A stretch of DNA of 64,000 nucleotides from Perilla frutescens (Eukaryota; Streptophyta; Magnoliopsida; Lamiales; Lamiaceae): NCBI GenBank assembly GCA_026008535.1, contig BRKX01000006.1, forward strand, positions 49,402,664 through 49,466,663, given 5' to 3'. The translations under genes were made by a program, and so were the position numbers. This document shows positions 10,734 to 21,640 of this stretch, in pieces. How positions within the stretch are numbered: the stretch's first letter is position 1; every line of letters begins with the position of its first letter. The notes under the pieces are model-generated. The model was not told where the DNA came from. It saw nothing but the letters and a program-made list of their open reading frames with translations, and did not search any database.

Positions 10734-13700
10734 CACTGTTGTAAAAATCAGCCTAGGCGGCGCCTAGGCGCTCATCGGTACCATACCTTGGCAAAAACCT
10801 TCAATTCGGGCATGTTGTGCGGATCGGCCGCCTAGGCAGAATTGTGCGGCGCCTAGGCAACCGATTTCCGACTAGGCGCCAATTTTTCATTATTATTATA
10901 AAAAAATCCTAAAAACTGAAAAAGAGAAAACAAAAGTAAAAAAACGGGAGTCTGAAGTTCAGAGTTGTGAAAACGAGCGAAAAAAATAGAGAAAAAAAGA
11001 GAGAGAAGAATCAAAGAGAGAAACGCCCTCGCCGCCGCTCTGCTCAACCGCCGTCGATCGCCGCTGCGCGGCCCAGCCGCCGCCATCGCGTGTTGCCGGC
11101 CTTCGCACACCGCCAAACTTGGTAATTTTTCTTTTATCTCTTCTTCTTCCCAATTAGGGTAAAAATTGGGGCAGATGTTCTTGGTTGTTTACTTGTTTTA
11201 ATCTATTGATGAAATCATGAAATATTGAGAATTTACAATATGTATGGTGATTGGTGAAGGCGTGAAGCACTCAATGCCGAGAAAGAGTGTTGATCGACTG
11301 GGCCATTTTTTTCTTTTTTAATTTTGATTTTTGAGAATAGTTGATCGGAAATCTTTTCCTTGTGGTCACTTGTGGTGATTCTGATTGAATGGCACTATAA
11401 ATTGAATCATATTATACTATATAATATATACGCATCAAATTTAGAATATTTGAGCAATAGGAGTTTTTAATGTTTTATTGATGATGGCATGATGCACTAT
11501 CTCAAATTTATAATATTTGAGCAAGATCACACCTTTTGATGCTATATCTGGAATTAAAATGCATGTTGTATTGATGATGCACTATTGTTGAGGTGGCTTG
11601 ATTTGAAATCCAATTATTGTGCATGGAAAATTGATGATGTTATGTTACTGCCAGATTTGTTTTTTCAAATAAATTGATGATGTTGCTGTTAGTCAACTGA
11701 TTTTGTTTGTGCTTAACTGCTTATACATTTGTTTAGAGTTGTTGATATTTGAGATGGACACTCTAAGTACCGCATCAGTCAGTAATTCTACGGGTGTTGA
11801 ATTGACACTTAAACGAAAATCAAATGATATTGGATGGACTTATGGCAACCTAGTTGATCCCTCAAATTTGGATAAAATCCAATGCATCAAGTGTGGAAAG
11901 AAAATGTCTGGTGGAGTTTACAGAATTAAGGCGCATATTGCTGGGATAAGAGGGAATGTTGCTTCTTGTACAAAAGCTTCAAAAGAAGATAGAGAGTTAT
12001 GTAACAATGCAATAAATGAAGCAAAGCTTAAGAAGAAACAAAAGAATGATGAAGATAAAGAGATGAGATCGGGGGTGAATATCAACAATGATGGTCGAGA
12101 AGACACTATTGAGGTCGATCAATTGCAAGAATCATTTGGTTCTATGAAATCAGCACACAGTCTTGGCCCCATGGACAAGTTTGCTAGTCAGATATCTCCT
12201 GAGATTAGTTTGAATTCAGAAAAAAGAAAACTACGAAATCAAAACATCAGTGATGTGCTTTTCAAGCAAAGAACAGATGCTGCAAAAGAATACATTTGTA
12301 GATGGGCTTATGATGCGGGTGTTTCTTTTCACTCATTGGAGTTAGATAGTTTCAAGATGATGTTGGAAGCGGTAGGTCAATTTGGACCTGGACTTATGCC
12401 TCCTACAAGATATGAGGCATCTGAGACATTCTTGAAGAAAGAAGTTGATAGAACTAAAAGTTTGTTGAAGTCACATGAAGAAGAGTGGAAATTGAAGGGA
12501 TGCTCGATCATGATAGATGGATGGAGTGATAGAAAGAGAAGAAGTATCATGAACTTGTGTGTTAATTCTCGATTGGGTACTGTTTTCCTTTCTTCTAAGG
12601 AGTTTTCAGATGTTTCACACACAAGTGAAGTGATATTTGAGTATGTCGATCAGTGCATAGAAGAAGTTGGCCCAGACAATGTGGTTCAGATTGTAACAGA
12701 CAATGCAGCAAACAATATGAGAGCTGCAAAGCTATTGAAAGAGAAGAGGCCAACAATATTTTGGACTTCGTGTGGTGCTCATACCATAGATCTTATGCTG
12801 GAAAGCATTGCCAAACAAGAAAGATTCAAGAAAGTCATTGATCAAGCCAAATCAATCACCATCTTTCTCTATGCACACCACCAAGTCTTGGCAATGATGA
12901 GAGCATTTACAAAGAAGAAGGATATAGTGAGACCAAGGGTGACTCGATTTGCTTCAGCATTTCTTACTTTGCAAAGTTTAAATGACAGCAGGACTGAACT
13001 AAAAGCAATGTTTGGAAGTCCCGAGTGGGAACTTTACAAGTACTCCAAGAGTAAGAAAGGAAAAGATGTATATGGAATAGTGATGAGTTTGGGATTCTGG
13101 AGTGGTGTGGGATTATGCTTGCAGGTGTTCACCCCTTTGATTAAGGTTCTTCGGATTGCTGATGGTGATACAAAGCCTTCGATGGGCTTTTTATATGGAG
13201 AGCTCATTCAAGCAAAAGAAGATATCAAAATTTCTCTGAGCAATCTTCCAAAAAATTATGAGCCGATAATTGAAGTCATAGATGGACGGATGAAAGGCAG
13301 GCTTGATACCTCGTTACATTTGACGGCTTATTTATTGAACCCATTTTATCATTACAATAATTCACTTATTCAATTGGATAAAGATGTGGTTCTTGGTATG
13401 ATGGATTGCATAGATGTCATGTATCCGGGAGATATTAGTGTACAAGATAAGATCTTGAATGAAGAATTTCCCATATATAGAGAGAAGAAGTTGATATTTG
13501 GGAAGCCACTTGCCGTGAAAGCATGCTCTTTCAATGATGCCAAGTTTGATCCAGGTAAATGAAGTTCTAATTTTTTCTTCAATTTTAAACTTTAATTCTT
13601 GAAATATATGATTAATTCTTTGATTTGTTTATGACTTTATGTAGTATCTTGGTGGTTGACTTTTGGAATAGTAACTCCTACTTTACAAAAATTGGCCATA

Positions 13701-14555
13701 AGAATTCTTTCATTGACGACTAGTTCATCCGGTTGTGAAAGGAATTGGAGTGCATTTGAAAGGGTTAGTTTATTAATTTATTTATCTTTTCAAACATTAT
13801 ATTTTTACTTTTTTATTAGCTAATATTTTTGCAAATTGTTTGTTGTAGATCCATACAAAAAAAAAGGAATAGACTTGGTACAAAGTTAGTCAACAATCTT
13901 GTATTTGTTCAATTCAATACAAGATTATTGAACAAATAAAAGAAAGAAAAAGATAAAAGTGGACCAAGTGATGCGGTCCATGTGGACATGCTTATGTCCA
14001 ATGATTCAAGTCATGTGCAAGGGTGGGTTGTTGATGGAGTTGATGATGATGTCGAGGATGGTAATTTTGAGACCATAAGAGATCTATATGATGATGATTT
14101 TGAGTCCGAGAATGAGGAAATTGATTTGTTTAATGATGTTGGAGATGAATAGGATGGTTTTTAATTTTTTATCGTATTATGTTATGCAATATTTTTGCTC
14201 TTGATATGTTTGTTTTATTTTGGATCTTGGATGATTTATGTTTGTTTTATTTTGGATCTTGGATGATTTGTGTTTGTTTTATTTTGGCTCTTGATGTTAT
14301 GTTAATGTACTTTGAATAATTGATCTTGATATGTTAGTTTTATTTTGGATTTTAGATGATTTAAACTTTAATTGATATTATTTAGAATGTTAAAATTTAT
14401 GAATTTATATATGGAATTTGTTTATATTTGTTAAGAAATATATAAAATAATAAAATAAAAAAGCGCCTAAAATCCGCCTAGGCCCTGCCTAGTCGCTCTA
14501 GGCGCTAGGCCCCCATCGGCCGCCCGACTAGCGCCTAGCGCCTTCTGCAACCATG
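10734..14555 (+). mobile_element. hAT-superfamily DNA transposon, nearly complete
   Basis: The 3,822-base element is bounded by an exact 8-base target duplication GTCATATA (10726-10733 and 14556-14563). Terminal inverted repeats are imperfect: CACTGTTGTAAAA on the left, CATGGTTGCAGAA read inward from the right. Both subterminal zones are loaded with GCCTAGGCG/GGCGCCTAGG palindromic motifs. The interior encodes a BED/DUF659/hAT-C transposase. It sits in the integrase of an older retrotransposon, so it inserted later. Confidence 0.93.
11754..14152 (+). pseudogene. hAT transposase (BED finger, DUF659, hAT dimerisation), lightly damaged
   Basis: Predicted exons are 11754-13554, 13645-13763 and 13849-14152, with GT/AG introns in phase. 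The first exon has a BED-type zinc finger (CIKCGKKMSGGVYRIKAHI with a following Cys), then a DUF659 region with MIDGWSDRKRR and VQIVTDNAANNM carrying the first two catalytic acids, and FWTSCGAHTIDLML. The second exon holds the hAT C-terminal dimerisation phrase LTTSSSGCERNWSAFE. In the third exon a run of nine A shifts the frame and gives a TAG after IHTKKKE; one A fewer would restore the family phrase IHTKKRNRLGTK. A TAA follows about 24 codons later in that frame, before an acidic tail. It is probably inactive by these two lesions, though alternative splicing cannot be excluded. The leader at about 11000-11122 may be a non-coding first exon with a donor near 11123. Confidence 0.88.
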
Positions 14556-15019
14556 GTCATATAGGATGACCTCAAGGACAAGTACATGAGAGATCTCATT
14601 CGCATTGGCATATGGTTCAGAAGCAGTGTTACCCGTAGAGGTCGAGATCGGTACAGTCAGGACATAATGGCCTAATCAATCCAATAGCAGGGAACTCAAA
14701 GCAAGCCTTGACTTAATTGGCGAACTTCAAGATTAGGCGGCAGTGAGGACAGCTGCATACCAACAAATGATAAACAGACATTTCAATAAGAACACGAGGC
14801 TACATTCCTTCAAAGTCGGAGACTGGGTACTCAGAAAAGTGTTCCAGAATACAAAGGAAAACGGAGCCGGAAAACTGGCAAAAAATTAGAAAGGCCCCTA
14901 CCAGGTTGAGAGGGTCGTCGGTAATGGAGCTTACAAGCTCTGGACGAAGGAAGGTCGATCCATAGCCAACAGCTGGAACGCACTCCATCTAAAACATTAT
15001 CATTTCTAAAACTTCTCAA

Positions 15020-15611
15020 CTTCTGAATTCCTTTTAGTTATTTTGTTGTTTATTATTTATTTATTGATTTAAGCATCGAAGTAACTAACAGAACTCCAAA
15101 TACAGGGGTCCCGACCCTCAAGACAACAAGACCGAGTTCGAGGACGCCCTCGAACTATAAGTAGTAAACTTCTGAATTCCTTTTAATTATTTTGTTTATT
15201 ATTTGTTTACTGACTTGAGTGTCAGAGTAACTAACAGAATCTCAAGCATAAGGTCCCGACCCTCAAAATGACAAGATCGAGCTCGAGGATGCCCTCAAAC
15301 TCTGAACAGTAAACCTTTGAATTTCTTTTAATTATTTTGTTGTTTATTATTTGTTTACTAACTTGAGCTTCGGAGTAACTAACAGAATCCCAAGCATAGG
15401 GGTTCCGACCCTCAAAACGACAAGATCAAGCTCGAGGACACCCTCGAACTCTGAACAGTAAACCTCTAAATTTCTTTTAATTATTTTGTTGTTTATTATT
15501 TTTTTACTGACTTGAGTGTCAGAGTAACTAACAGAACCCCAAGTACAAGAGTCCTGACCCCCCAAGACAATGACGAGATCAAACTCGAGGACGCTCTCGA
15601 ACCCTAAAAAG
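15020..15611 (+). repeat. Tandem array of about four 148-bp units in the retrotransposon 3' region
   Basis: Units begin near 15020, 15169, 15313 and 15462, each with a T-rich first half (TTTTAATTATTTTGTTGTTT), then GAGTAACTAACAGAA, GACCCTCAA and GCTCGAGGA with CCCTCGAAC. Units differ by many substitutions. A decayed fifth unit follows to about 15690. Such 3' arrays are typical of Tat-lineage elements and can seed satellites. Confidence 0.85.
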
Positions 15612-16197
15612 GTTTCAACCCTCAAGACAACAATGAGGTCAAGCCGTAGAATGCCCTCAAACTTTGAACAGGGCCCTGAGCCTCAAAGTAGCAAAGTTGA
15701 ATTCAGAGTCGGCCTCGATCCAGAACAATACCCTCTCTAAACATTTACTATTTAACTGGTTTTACCGACTCAAACAGAGAAATCCCCAAACCCAGAGATC
15801 TCGTCCCACATCAAAAATCAAAGCAAGGTAAAAACTAAATGAAAAATGACAAGGCAAACGAAATAGAAATTCAACCAACATAAAGCAAGAGAATACTGCT
15901 GTCCACCAGGCGAAATAAAAAAATATCCATAATTACAATTGTCTTTCACTCAGGCCTGTAAAAAAGAAGAAGTAAAGTTCATGCATTATCAGTGGCAGCC
16001 TCAACCACAACCACGACCTCCACAACTCTACTCTCTTCCCGAGCCTCAGCCTCATCTTTAACCTCAAGGAAGGACAGATCGAGATCAGGCATCATTTCCT
16101 TGATCTCCTTGACCACTGCAGCTCCTCCTTCCTAGTAGAAGGCCTCCTTGTAGGGGACGAACTCCGCAGAATCCACCAAGGCATCGAGATAAGGGAA

Positions 16198-17947
16198 CTA
16201 CTCTTCAAGACCTCTAGCAGCGGAGGAGGCCTCGAGCTCCTTGATCTTTGCCTCTGCAGCATCCAATGAAGCTTGAAGATTGGCCTTCTCTATCTTTGTC
16301 TTGGCCTGAAGCTTGAGGTTCCTCTCTAGCAGTACCTGAGCTCTGGCCGCTGCAGCTCGAGCTGCATCCTTCTCACCCACAAGAGCCGACTCCCTGGCAG
16401 CCATGTCCCTACTCTCCTCAGCGATGTTCTCCAGCTATTCTGAGAGCTCAGAGGCCCTCTTCTGTAATCCCTCCACATGAGTCGTGAGATGCTGATAGAG
16501 AAGATATGGGCTGCATAGGACCTGAGATTAATGTTCAAAAGAGGTTAATATATATATATATATATATATATACGCACACGTGAGAGTTACCTTGGCCGTC
16601 TGATCGAACGACAAGAAGGCATGCTGCTCGAGGCTGTCATTTTCGAAGTCCTTCGGGGTACCTTGACCCACGACAGATTTCTGCACATCCACGAGGAAGG
16701 GATTCAAGGAAGCTAATCGGGAGCTCGACCCTGGAGGGTTTTTCTGGGGAGGTCGAGAGGCATCCACATCGATCACTACTGAGGCTGGGGGAGGTAGTGA
16801 GACCATAGCAGTATTTGGAGCGTCGACCCTTGGGTGCTTAGGAAAAAGAGAAACCATTCCAGAGGGATTCGCATCCTCCGACCTCTCTACTCCTGAAGCC
16901 TGTGAGTTTCCCCGCTTAGTGGCCGCTAAAGCCTTGGCCTTCGCATCCGAGTGATTGATCTTGAGCTTTCCCATGTCGTCGAATAAGAATCGATCTCACG
17001 AACTCTGTTGAATTCTAGAAGCTCCTCAGGGAGCAGATAAGCCTCCTCGATACGATCAGCTTTGATGCCGGTGAGCTCTCGACACGGGGGATACCCTGCA
17101 CAAAAGGAAAATCATTAAGTACGAACAACGAGAATAGAAAGAAAGGTAGAACTCGACTTCAAGACCCATGGGCTTCGCTAAATACAGCAGGGGTGATCGT
17201 ATCTTCTAAGGTACCAGCCGGGATGAAAACAAACTTGGATTTCCAGTCGCCTGAAGAGGAAGGTAATTTGGATATCAGGGGAGTTTGACCTGCCACCCAC
17301 TTCGTGAAATAATAGAACGGGTTGCCCAGTGTTAGCAACCAATCTATATATTGAGTGCCACTCATCGACACTGGGTTCGGAAAAACCGAGCTCCTTCTAC
17401 AGGCAGTACATCCCCATCATATGGAACTATCCTATTGGAGTAATTTGAGCAGTGGCTATGCCATAAAAATGGACGATCTTGGCGAAGAAAGGATGAACAG
17501 GGAGCCCGACTCCCTTCTCAGTAACAAGCATTTAGAATGAAGTGAACCCAGGCAGAGGTCGGTGCGCTTGTTCAGAGGGTCGAGGAGATCGAATCTCGAC
17601 CCCGCCTCCCAAAATTGGCGGTGAGGCTAGCCGTTTCAGAAGTTCCTCGCTCACCTTTGGAGCAATCTCTGAGGCCCGAAACCTCTCCCCAGTTGATTGG
17701 ACATCTCAGGGGTGAGTTTTTTATTTTTTTTCCGGGTTGGCCATCGCCACTGGGGCTGGGCACCGACAGAACGGGGAACGATAGCTGCTGGGCTTTATCC
17801 TTGCCTGAAATTTTCACCACCGGAGCAATGATCACGGGAAATCAGAGTCAGAGCCATCGAACTGCTCCGATCCAGTGAAGCTCTCCTCCGTGCCATTACC
17901 CCAGCTCCTCCCTCCTCTCCGGCAGCCGTATCGTCACTGGCACTCAT
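16198..17947 (-). pseudogene. Antisense ORF of the Tat-like element, broken
   Basis: Read against the retrotransposon, a candidate ATG at 17947 starts MSASDDTAAGEEGG. Broken frames follow. 17159-17371 has FYYFTKWVAGQTPLISKLP and a GDWKSKFVFIP phrase, which resembles the plant 'putative gypsy type transposon' domain. 16528-16974 starts MGKLKINHSDAKAKALAATK. 16198-16404 is an Ala/Glu/Lys-rich coiled coil ending AAEAKIKELEASS. The order of a globular domain, a low-complexity linker and a C-terminal coiled coil fits the extra antisense ORFs described for Tat-lineage elements. Function of these proteins is unknown. Several stops and frameshifts show this copy is dead. Confidence 0.7.
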
Positions 17948-18488
17948 TTTTTCAGAAATAAAAAATTTCCCTGTAAATTTCCAGAAACCAATAATCCCCT
18001 ACCAAACTCCAGAAATCAACAAATCTCCCACCAAATTCTAGAAACCAACAAATCTCCTACCAAATTCCAAAAACTACCAAACCCCATGAAAAATCTAAAA
18101 TACCAAACTCACGCCACATGAAAATTTAAAGGAGTAGATGGCGAGAAAATAACCTGAAGTAGGAGCCTGAAATGCGGTGAAAAAGGATTGGGCTTATCCT
18201 GGAAAGAGTCTTGTGCAAATCTATGCGCGAAAAAGTCAGAGATGGTGGAGAAAATCGCGCCTAGGGTTTCCGAAAAAGTAGCGGAAGGAATAGGTTTTGC
18301 AAAATTGGCGGCTAGAGTTTCTTTGTGAGGAATCTGGAAAGACAAAGATACAGAGAGAGAGAAGGCTCCTTACTCAAAATTCAAAATTATGAAATGAATC
18401 GAACGGCCCTACACCTTATACTTTAATCCGACGGTTGATCTCTACCTAGGGAAGCGGAAAAGACACGCGAAGTGAAGCCCTATTTTGT

Positions 18489-18690
18489 CTCCAAGTCTGG
18501 AGCTCCATGAGGTCTACTATCATGAGCTCAAAAGCTCCCCCGAGACTTGTCTCCAAGTCTGGAGCTCTATGAGGTCTGCTCTCATGACCTCGAAAGCTCC
18601 CCCGAGACTTCTGTGAAGTCTATTCTCACGACCAAGGAAGCTTCCCCAAGACTTATCTTCAAGTTTGGAGCTCCATAAGTCCCTTACATG
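18489..18690 (+). repeat. About three tandem 62-bp units near the 3' LTR
   Basis: Repeats of the form GTCTCCAAGTCTGGAGCTC, a Pu/Py mixed middle with CATGAG/CATGAC, then AGCTCCCCCGAGACTT. The third unit is shortened and the fourth is partial. It is part of the untranslated 3' region of the Tat-like element. Confidence 0.75.
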
Positions 18691-18808
18691 ACCCCGAGGA
18701 TATCCTAAAATTAATACTCAGGCCTGGGGATACAAAGGCAGCAGTCAGTAACACCGATATTCATTACCCGATCCTTGAAATACAATAATCAAGTAATGAG
18801 GAGCAAAC

Positions 18809-19323
18809 TGTAGATGCCTTTTTCTGCTAAGACCCAAAACTAAGGCCCATAATTTCAGGATCGTCCGAAGTTGAAAGGTCGGGGGTTCGAAAGTTGAAGA
18901 CAAGGTCACAGGACATGTAAGGTTTAAACTTGCATTGGTGACCAAGTCAAAAGAATCCGTTATTGATAGAGGAAGGACCCAGTCAAACCCTAAAAGGGAT
19001 ATGACCAGTCCTTTAAAATCGGGAAGTGGTTTTGAAGTCTTATATAGAAGAGGGGGAACTTGAAGGGAAAGGCAATCAAGAACACACATCAAAATACTTG
19101 CACAGTCACTTGAGATTCTCACTCAGAAAAAACCCTACTTTACTTCTCTTTTTAGTTTTTTCCAATTGAACTCATTTTCTTTATCACGATTTGACTTGAG
19201 CATCGGAGATCGATCGATCATCAACCTCCCGATAGTCCTTCGACTTCACGTAGTTGATTCTGTCTTGTAGGTCATCGGAGCTCGAACCCTGCATTCTATC
19301 AATTGTGGAATCTAACCTCTACA
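18809..19323 (+). repeat. 3' LTR of the Tat-like element
   Basis: Begins TGTAGATGCC and ends CCTCTACA, matching 8418-8920. The 18 bases before it (AAGTAATGAGGAGCAAAC) are purine-rich and may be the polypurine tract. Confidence 0.9.
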
Positions 19324-19818
19324 ATTTACATATACATATACATATATATGAGGAAGGGTTAGTATGAGAACCAATCCTCATGTGGGAGCTAGGAACTCAT
19401 CCCAACCGCACAATGCTTTAATTTCAATGGTCCAGATTTAAACAAAAAAAAAGTGACAAAAACTTGTATGAGACCGTCTAACGGGTCTCTTACGTTAGAC
19501 GGGTCAAAAAATACCCAAATCCGCCTAAAATCCGCTTCCACGCGCAGGTGCATGAGCAACACGTGCCCCCACGCGCGGCACGTGTAGCTCACGCGCCTGT
19601 GCATATTTTTTTTTCGGGCAGCTGCCTAGTTTTTTTTCTTCGTTCTTCTTTTTTTTCTTTTCTTTCTTCTCGTTTTGTTCGTTTTTTTTTTCTTTTTTTC
19701 TTGAATATTTATTGTATATTAAGCGCAATATACATGTTTAAATAAATTTAATTTTAAAAAATAAATTAATTCAATTCAATTTTATGGTTTATTAATTTCA
19801 TTTTAGGGTATAGATTTA

Positions 19819-19851
<33 letters not shown>

Positions 19852-19856
19852 TCTAG
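19324..19856. other. Intergenic DNA with a small hairpin
   Basis: No gene. A hairpin at about 19471-19504 pairs GTCTAACG with CGTTAGAC around GGTCTCTTA. A T-rich tract follows, then (AT)n at about 19822-19851. Open frames here are short and low complexity. Confidence 0.4.
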
Positions 19857-20506
19857 CGGTTGACTAATTATTGAGCCACAAAAAGAAGTATCATTAGTTA
19901 TAAGGTAAAGTATCATTATCTATGATATGAAGTATCAGTAGCTCTGAGGTTAATTAAACATTAATTAGCAAACCAATAACAAGATGTATCACTAACATTA
20001 GCTATGGAATGAAGTATCATTAAATATGAAGATAAGTATCATTAGATATAAATTTGGCAATATCATTAACTATTAAGTGAAGTATCATTCGATATATATA
20101 TCCGGTGAAGTATCATTAACTGTGATGTGAAGTATCATTAATTATGGATGAAGTATCATTAACTCGGAAGTGAAGTATAATATGATATTATTGATGATTA
20201 AATATTAATTATCGAATCAAGAATAGATAAATGTCATTAAGTATGAGTGAAGTATCATTAACTCAAGTATCATTATTTATGATGTGAAATATCATTAACT
20301 CACATATGAGTATCATTATTTATGGGTTGAAGTATTATTACCTGTGACGTGGAGTCTCATTACTATGGAAAAAAGTATCACTAATCGCAGAAAAAAGTAT
20401 CACTAATTGCAGAAGAAAGTTTCACTAATTAGAAAGAAAAGTATCAGTTCAAACATAATCTCAAATTGAGATATATCATTAACTATTAAGTGAAGTATAT
20501 CATTAG

Positions 20507-20538
<32 letters not shown>

Positions 20539-20900
20539 ATGGTGCAGTATCATTAACTGTGTGTGAAGTATCATTAATTATGGATGAAGTATTATTAACT
20601 CGGAAGTGGATTATAATATGATATTATTGATGATTAAACATTAATTATCGAATCAAAATAGATAAATGTCATTAACTATGAGTGGAGTATCATTATTTAT
20701 GAGGTGAAGTATCATTAACTCACATATGAGTATCATTATTTATGAGTTGAAGTATCATTACATGTGAAGTGGAGTTTCATTACTATGGAAAAAAGTATCA
20801 CTAATTGCAGAAGAAAGTATCACTAATTAGAAAGAAAAGCATCACTAATTGCAGAAGAAAGTATCACTAATTAAAAAGAAAAGTATTATTAACTATTGTA
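19857..20900 (+). repeat. AAGTATCATTA minisatellite-like array with a higher-order duplication
   Basis: The motif (A)AGTATCATTA or AGTATCACTA recurs some 40 times at spacings of roughly 18-30 bases, with variable AT-rich spacers such as ACTATGAAGTGA and ATTGCAGAAGAA. A larger block is repeated: the segment containing GATATTATTGATGATTAA near 20183 recurs near 20617, with the same following order of units, giving a period of about 430 bases. It ends in purine-rich GCCAAAGAAAA units to about 21045. No coding frame crosses it. Confidence 0.85.
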
Positions 20901-21177
20901 GTAAAGTATGGGTAGAAAAGCTGCCAAAGAAAAAAAAGAGCATGTTTCTGCCAAAGAAAAGGAAAAGGGAAAGAAAAAGAGCATGTGTTTGCTAAAGAAA
21001 AGAAGAAAAAAAGGAGCACCGTTTTTGCTAAAGAAAAGAAAAAAAATAGCCATTTGAATAGTTGACAGACCAATTGTAGTTTTTAAATAGTTTAAGTGTG
21101 TATTTGAGCTAAAAATAGTTCATAATTTAGGTGAGATTGAACACATAGTTTGAGTGCTTATTTAGACATTTGCTCTA

Positions 21178-21300
21178 TTAGAAGTGCTACTTTTTTCAAT
21201 TCAAAAATTGTAATAATACAAAAATGTCACCATCCTTTTCTTTTAATAGTACTTTCCATTAAAATAAACGTGATATTTTTTAGGATTTTATTTTACAGCA
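21178..21300. repeat. AT-rich dispersed repeat, family B copy 1
   Basis: Carries the linked phrases TTAGAAGTGCTACTTTTTTC, ACAAAAATGTCACCA, and TAAAATAAACGTGATATTTTT. The same order recurs near 24958-25075, 30063-30200 and 44560-44725. Confidence 0.55.
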
Positions 21301-21339
21301 AATAAAATCCTCTATCCCACTATCTATATCCTGTTTGGT

Positions 21340-21640
21340 GTCTCATTTTGATTTTTATTAGATTTTCATTTCTTTTCTTTTCTTCAATTTTAATTTGTTT
21401 TGGTTTAGTTCAATTTTATAATTATTATTTAAGGTTTATATTTATTTTTTTAATAATTACTTTTTATATTTTAGTTAATATAATTGATTAATAGGGTTGA
21501 TTATTCTAAAAGTATGGTATATAATTTTTAAAAATTTCATTTTTTAGCAATACATGTTAAATATGATTAGTTATACTATAATAAATTTTATTTTTTAATA
21601 TATATTTTTAAAATGCTAAGTTTGATAGTAGGAGACATTA
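21340..21640. repeat. AT-rich MITE-like repeat, family A copy 2
   Basis: Homologous with 7560-7880, with the same succession of T-rich phrases, TTTTTAGCAATACATGTTAA, and the end TTTGATAGTAGGAGAC. CCCACTATCTATATCC near 21318 may be the other terminus. Confidence 0.5.

Larger units (their letters stand above)
10485..15008 (+). pseudogene. Integrase of the Tat-like element, split by the hAT insertion
   Basis: The left part (about 10485-10725) reads RYRVPEEIVTDNGSQF with the second catalytic Asp of the DDE core, followed by SPAANGQAEATNKTI, which carries the region of the catalytic Glu. The right part (14564-15008) reads SFALAYGSEAVLPVEVEIG and then the C-terminal phrases FKVGDWVLRKV, KGPYQVE, GAYKLW and WNALHL. 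Taking out 10734-14555 and one target duplication gives LWSYRMTSRTS across the junction, in one frame. Stops (for example TGA at 10712-10714) show it was also dying by point mutation. The N-terminal integrase and all of reverse transcriptase are missing. Confidence 0.85.
8418..19323 (+). mobile_element. Degenerate Ty3/gypsy LTR retrotransposon, probable Tat lineage, with nested hAT
   Basis: Two LTRs (503 and 515 bases) both begin TGTAGA and end TCTACA and flank a 9.9-kb interior. The interior has a primer-binding site, broken gag, the end of integrase, a region of about 148-base tandem repeats, an antisense ORF and then the 3' LTR. Protease, reverse transcriptase, RNase H and part of integrase are absent, apparently by one deletion near 10470-10490. 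Tat-lineage elements are known for extra antisense ORFs and tandem repeats between pol and the 3' LTR, which is the basis for the lineage call. Flanks are TACATA-rich on both sides; adjacent pentamers are atata and attta, not a clean duplication. A hAT transposon occupies 10734-14555. Confidence 0.88.

Noticed and set aside
18109..18345. 78-residue antisense ORF as the start of the Tat antisense protein
   Set aside because: It ends in a stop before the recognisable domain and has no known motif; more likely leader of the antisense transcript.
8418..19323. A clean 5-bp target duplication for the Tat-like element
   Set aside because: Both flanks are TACATA-rich and the adjacent pentamers differ (atata/attta), so no firm claim can be made.
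19857..20900. CRISPR-like array
   Set aside because: The conserved core is only 10-11 bases, spacer lengths vary, and the DNA is plant nuclear; CRISPR arrays do not occur there.
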